A stretch of DNA of 7,247 nt from Pseudomonadota bacterium (GTDB lineage Bacteria > Pseudomonadota > Gammaproteobacteria > Acidiferrobacterales > Acidiferrobacteraceae): contig JAJYPQ010000187.1 of the NCBI GenBank assembly GCA_021795255.1, forward strand, positions 1 to 7,247, in the 5' to 3' direction. The position numbers were made by a program, and so were the translations under genes. The notes beneath the pieces were generated by a model. The model was not told the origin of the DNA, ran no database searches, and saw nothing but the letters and a program-made list of their open reading frames with translations. Positions 5,897 through 7,247 of the stretch are shown here, one piece after another; positions within the stretch are counted from its first letter, which is position 1, and every line of letters starts with the position of its first letter.

Positions 5897-6993
5897 ATGT
5901 CGCCCCCGCAAGGCGGGTGATCTATGGCACGCTTCTCAATCTCCGCGCTCACCTGCTTTAAAAACTCCCGAATTTGGCTGTCGCTTACTCGTAGCGATAT
6001 TCGATTGCGCCGCTGAAGCATGGTCACCATGATTTTTAACAGCGCCTCCATCCCATCCAGCCGCGGCTCTATGCATGCCACGGCCTGCGCCAGATCTTTC
6101 AGTTCATAATCGCGCGTATTCGATGTGCCATCGCAGGCCACAACGCCCATGGAGTGAGACGCCTGTCGTAGACGCGCGCTAAAAGGCTTCCATTGAAGCT
6201 CAAGGACCGCGGCTTTCACAATAGCCTCACTTACTCGCGGGCTGTCATCTGCAAAACCGCACGTAAGAGCCGTATCACACAAAGTATTGATAAGCCGCGG
6301 TATGCCGCCTGTATACTCATAAATCGCCGGAATTGCGTCGCGCGCAAACAAGTTTTCTGGATTGGCCGCGCCCGCTACGCGCAACCTATGGTAAACATAG
6401 TCCGCAGCTTCCGCCTCGGTAAGAGCCGCGATATGAAAACGCAACCGCACTCGCTGGGTAAGTTGTTCTAGGCCCGGAGCGTCAAGGGTCTGGTTTAGTT
6501 CCGGTTGACCCACTAAAATAACGTGGAGGATCTTTTGCTTATCGGTCTCGAGCCCCGATAACATGCGAATCTCTTCCAAAACCCGCCTATTAAGATTTTG
6601 AGCCTCGTCCACTATGAGAACAATCTGCTTTCTTTTCAAAAAACTTTCGACGAGAAACGACGACAACATATCCATCAGTTCAACTTTGCCGGCATTGAAA
6701 GGATTTAACCCAAATTCCACCAGCACCGCCTGCAAAAACTGCGTTTCATCGAGTTGTGTCTGAAATATCTTGGCTACGACCACGCTGTCGTCGAACTCCG
6801 ATAGCAGCTTTCTGATAAGCGTCGTTTTCCCCGCCCCTACCTCGCCCGTTATGACTACGAAGCCGTCTCGATTTCTTATACTGTAGTCCATGTACGCCTT
6901 TGCCCGAGAGTGTGCCGCGCTCATGTACAAGAAATCCGAATCTGGCGTGATTTGAAACGGATGCTCTTTCAGATGAAAATGATCAATATACAT
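5875..6993 (-). CDS. ExeA-like AAA ATPase, XrtA/PEP-CTERM-locus secretion ATPase type
   Basis: The 372-residue protein opens MYIDHFHLKEHPFQITPDSD, the typical start of ExeA/PEP-CTERM-locus ATPases. Walker A is GEVGAGKTT with K56 and T57, Walker B is IVLIVDEAQNL with D129 and E130, VGQPEL (161-166) is sensor-like, and QRV with R181 is a candidate arginine finger. The core ends near residue 270 (GGIPRLINTLCDTALTCG is the usual late motif). About 100 residues follow that are helical and rich in Leu, Glu and Arg, possibly coiled-coil. This makes it longer than minimal members of the family. Such ATPases are found in exosortase A exopolysaccharide loci and are thought to energise assembly or export, acting at the cytoplasmic side. 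The start lies 2 bases after the barrel gene and has no Shine-Dalgarno sequence, so it probably depends on translation of the gene before it. The assignment to an ATPase is firm; the exact partner is not known. Confidence 0.88.
   Translation of the reverse strand: MYIDHFHLKEHPFQITPDSDFLYMSAAHSRAKAYMDYSIRNRDGFVVITGEVGAGKTTLIRKLLSEFDDSVVVAKIFQTQLDETQFLQAVLVEFGLNPFNAGKVELMDMLSSFLVESFLKRKQIVLIVDEAQNLNRRVLEEIRMLSGLETDKQKILHVILVGQPELNQTLDAPGLEQLTQRVRLRFHIAALTEAEAADYVYHRLRVAGAANPENLFARDAIPAIYEYTGGIPRLINTLCDTALTCGFADDSPRVSEAIVKAAVLELQWKPFSARLRQASHSMGVVACDGTSNTRDYELKDLAQAVACIEPRLDGMEALLKIMVTMLQRRNRISLRVSDSQIREFLKQVSAEIEKRAIDHPPCGGDICAESRE
5903..5907 (-). promoter_or_regulatory. Ribosome binding site for the AsnB-like gene
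   Basis: On the minus strand GGGGG lies 6 bases before ATG 5896, inside the last codons of the ATPase gene. It selects the ATG that gives Met-Cys. The alternative start 15 bases upstream is a TTG and would hide the catalytic cysteine behind five residues. Confidence 0.45.
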
Positions 6994-6995
6994 AA

Positions 6996-7247
6996 TTAAT
7001 AAAAGATCGCATTTGTGTAGTGCACGAAGGGATCCGTTCTCATACGGTTTGGATTAGTGAGGTATGAGATACCGACAATCGCCCTCCACTCTGTATAGGA
7101 CAAAACCGGATCCGTGCTAACGCCTCGATCATACAGTCCCTCGAGGCTTACGCTTAAATCGGGCGACAGTCGATAACGCACTCGCATACCGCCACCATAA
7201 TCGTTCGTATTGGCGCTGTATTCGTAATAATGTACTTTCACGAGATC
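6996..7247 (-). CDS. Outer-membrane beta-barrel protein, C-terminal end (5' end cut by window)
   Basis: The last 83 residues of a protein are visible, reading DLVKVHYYEYSANTNDYGGG and onward. The sequence alternates polar and hydrophobic/aromatic residues in short stretches separated by turns: MRVRYRLS, LSVSLEGLYDRG, WRAIVGISYLTN. It ends in Tyr (NAIFY), as outer-membrane barrels often end in an aromatic residue recognised by the Bam machinery. In exosortase A and EPS operons a barrel of the BBP2/EpsL or PEP-CTERM-associated type commonly stands next to this ATPase, which fits. A GTG at 7241 is in frame but is almost certainly internal because the frame stays open to the edge. Too little is visible to choose the subfamily. 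Confidence 0.68.
   Translation of the reverse strand, partial: DLVKVHYYEYSANTNDYGGGMRVRYRLSPDLSVSLEGLYDRGVSTDPVLSYTEWRAIVGISYLTNPNRMRTDPFVHYTNAIFY

Larger units (their letters stand above)
1..7247 (-). other. Single polysaccharide-locus operon (leftward)
   Basis: Eight genes run in the same direction with almost no space between them. Successive junctions, from right to left, are: 2-base gap (barrel to ATPase), 22-base overlap (ATPase to AsnB-like), 13-base gap (to ligase), 4-base ATGA overlap (to carrier protein), 10-base gap (to NadE-like), 6-base gap (to acyltransferase) and 106-base gap (to flippase). I see no convincing promoter or rho-independent terminator between them, so co-transcription from a promoter beyond the right edge is the simplest reading. 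Both edges cut a gene, so the operon extends past the window on each side. Confidence 0.75.

Noticed and set aside
6978..7010. AT-rich stretch as an internal promoter for the ATPase
   Set aside because: There are TAT-rich runs that resemble a -10 box, but no -35 element at a proper distance, and the stretch overlaps the end of the barrel gene.

Overview
The window looks like the middle of an exopolysaccharide or capsule locus from a Gram-negative proteobacterium. The outer-membrane barrel fragment and the secretion-type ATPase point to a Gram-negative cell, and the protein families resemble those of beta/gammaproteobacterial exosortase A (XrtA/PEP-CTERM, EpsH-type) loci. Overall GC is moderately high, with an AT-rich patch around the ATPase start. 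The species cannot be named from this sequence.

All supported genes lie on the minus strand, so transcription runs from the right edge to the left edge. In that order they are: the C-terminal end of an outer-membrane beta-barrel protein (6996-7247, 5' end outside the window); an ExeA/PEP-CTERM-locus type AAA ATPase (5875-6993); a two-domain AsnB-type glutamine amidotransferase (3923-5896); an AMP-forming acyl/aminoacyl ligase (2299-3909); a free-standing acyl carrier protein (2030-2302); a divergent NadE-type ATP-pyrophosphatase (1042-2019); a left-handed beta-helix acyltransferase (433-1035); and the N-terminal third or so of a Wzx-type polysaccharide flippase (1-326, 3' end outside the window). 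Most junctions are overlaps or gaps of 2-13 bases, so this reads as one operon. The only larger gap is 106 bases before the flippase. It holds a possible 23-codon leader ORF whose stop overlaps the flippase GTG.

Working model (inference): the flanking genes (barrel, ATPase, flippase) belong to polymer export and assembly. The five genes between the ATPase and the flippase look like a tailoring cassette. The ligase would adenylate a carboxylic acid and load it onto the carrier protein at Ser39. The AsnB-like and NadE-like enzymes would make amide bonds, the first using glutamine and the second using free or supplied ammonia. The hexapeptide acyltransferase would acylate a sugar or transfer the carrier-bound group. 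The pairing of ligase and carrier protein with two different amide-forming ATP-dependent enzymes, one of them a NadE relative with an altered motif and extra central sequence, is the most interesting part of the window. No insertion sequence, CRISPR array, tRNA or rRNA was found.
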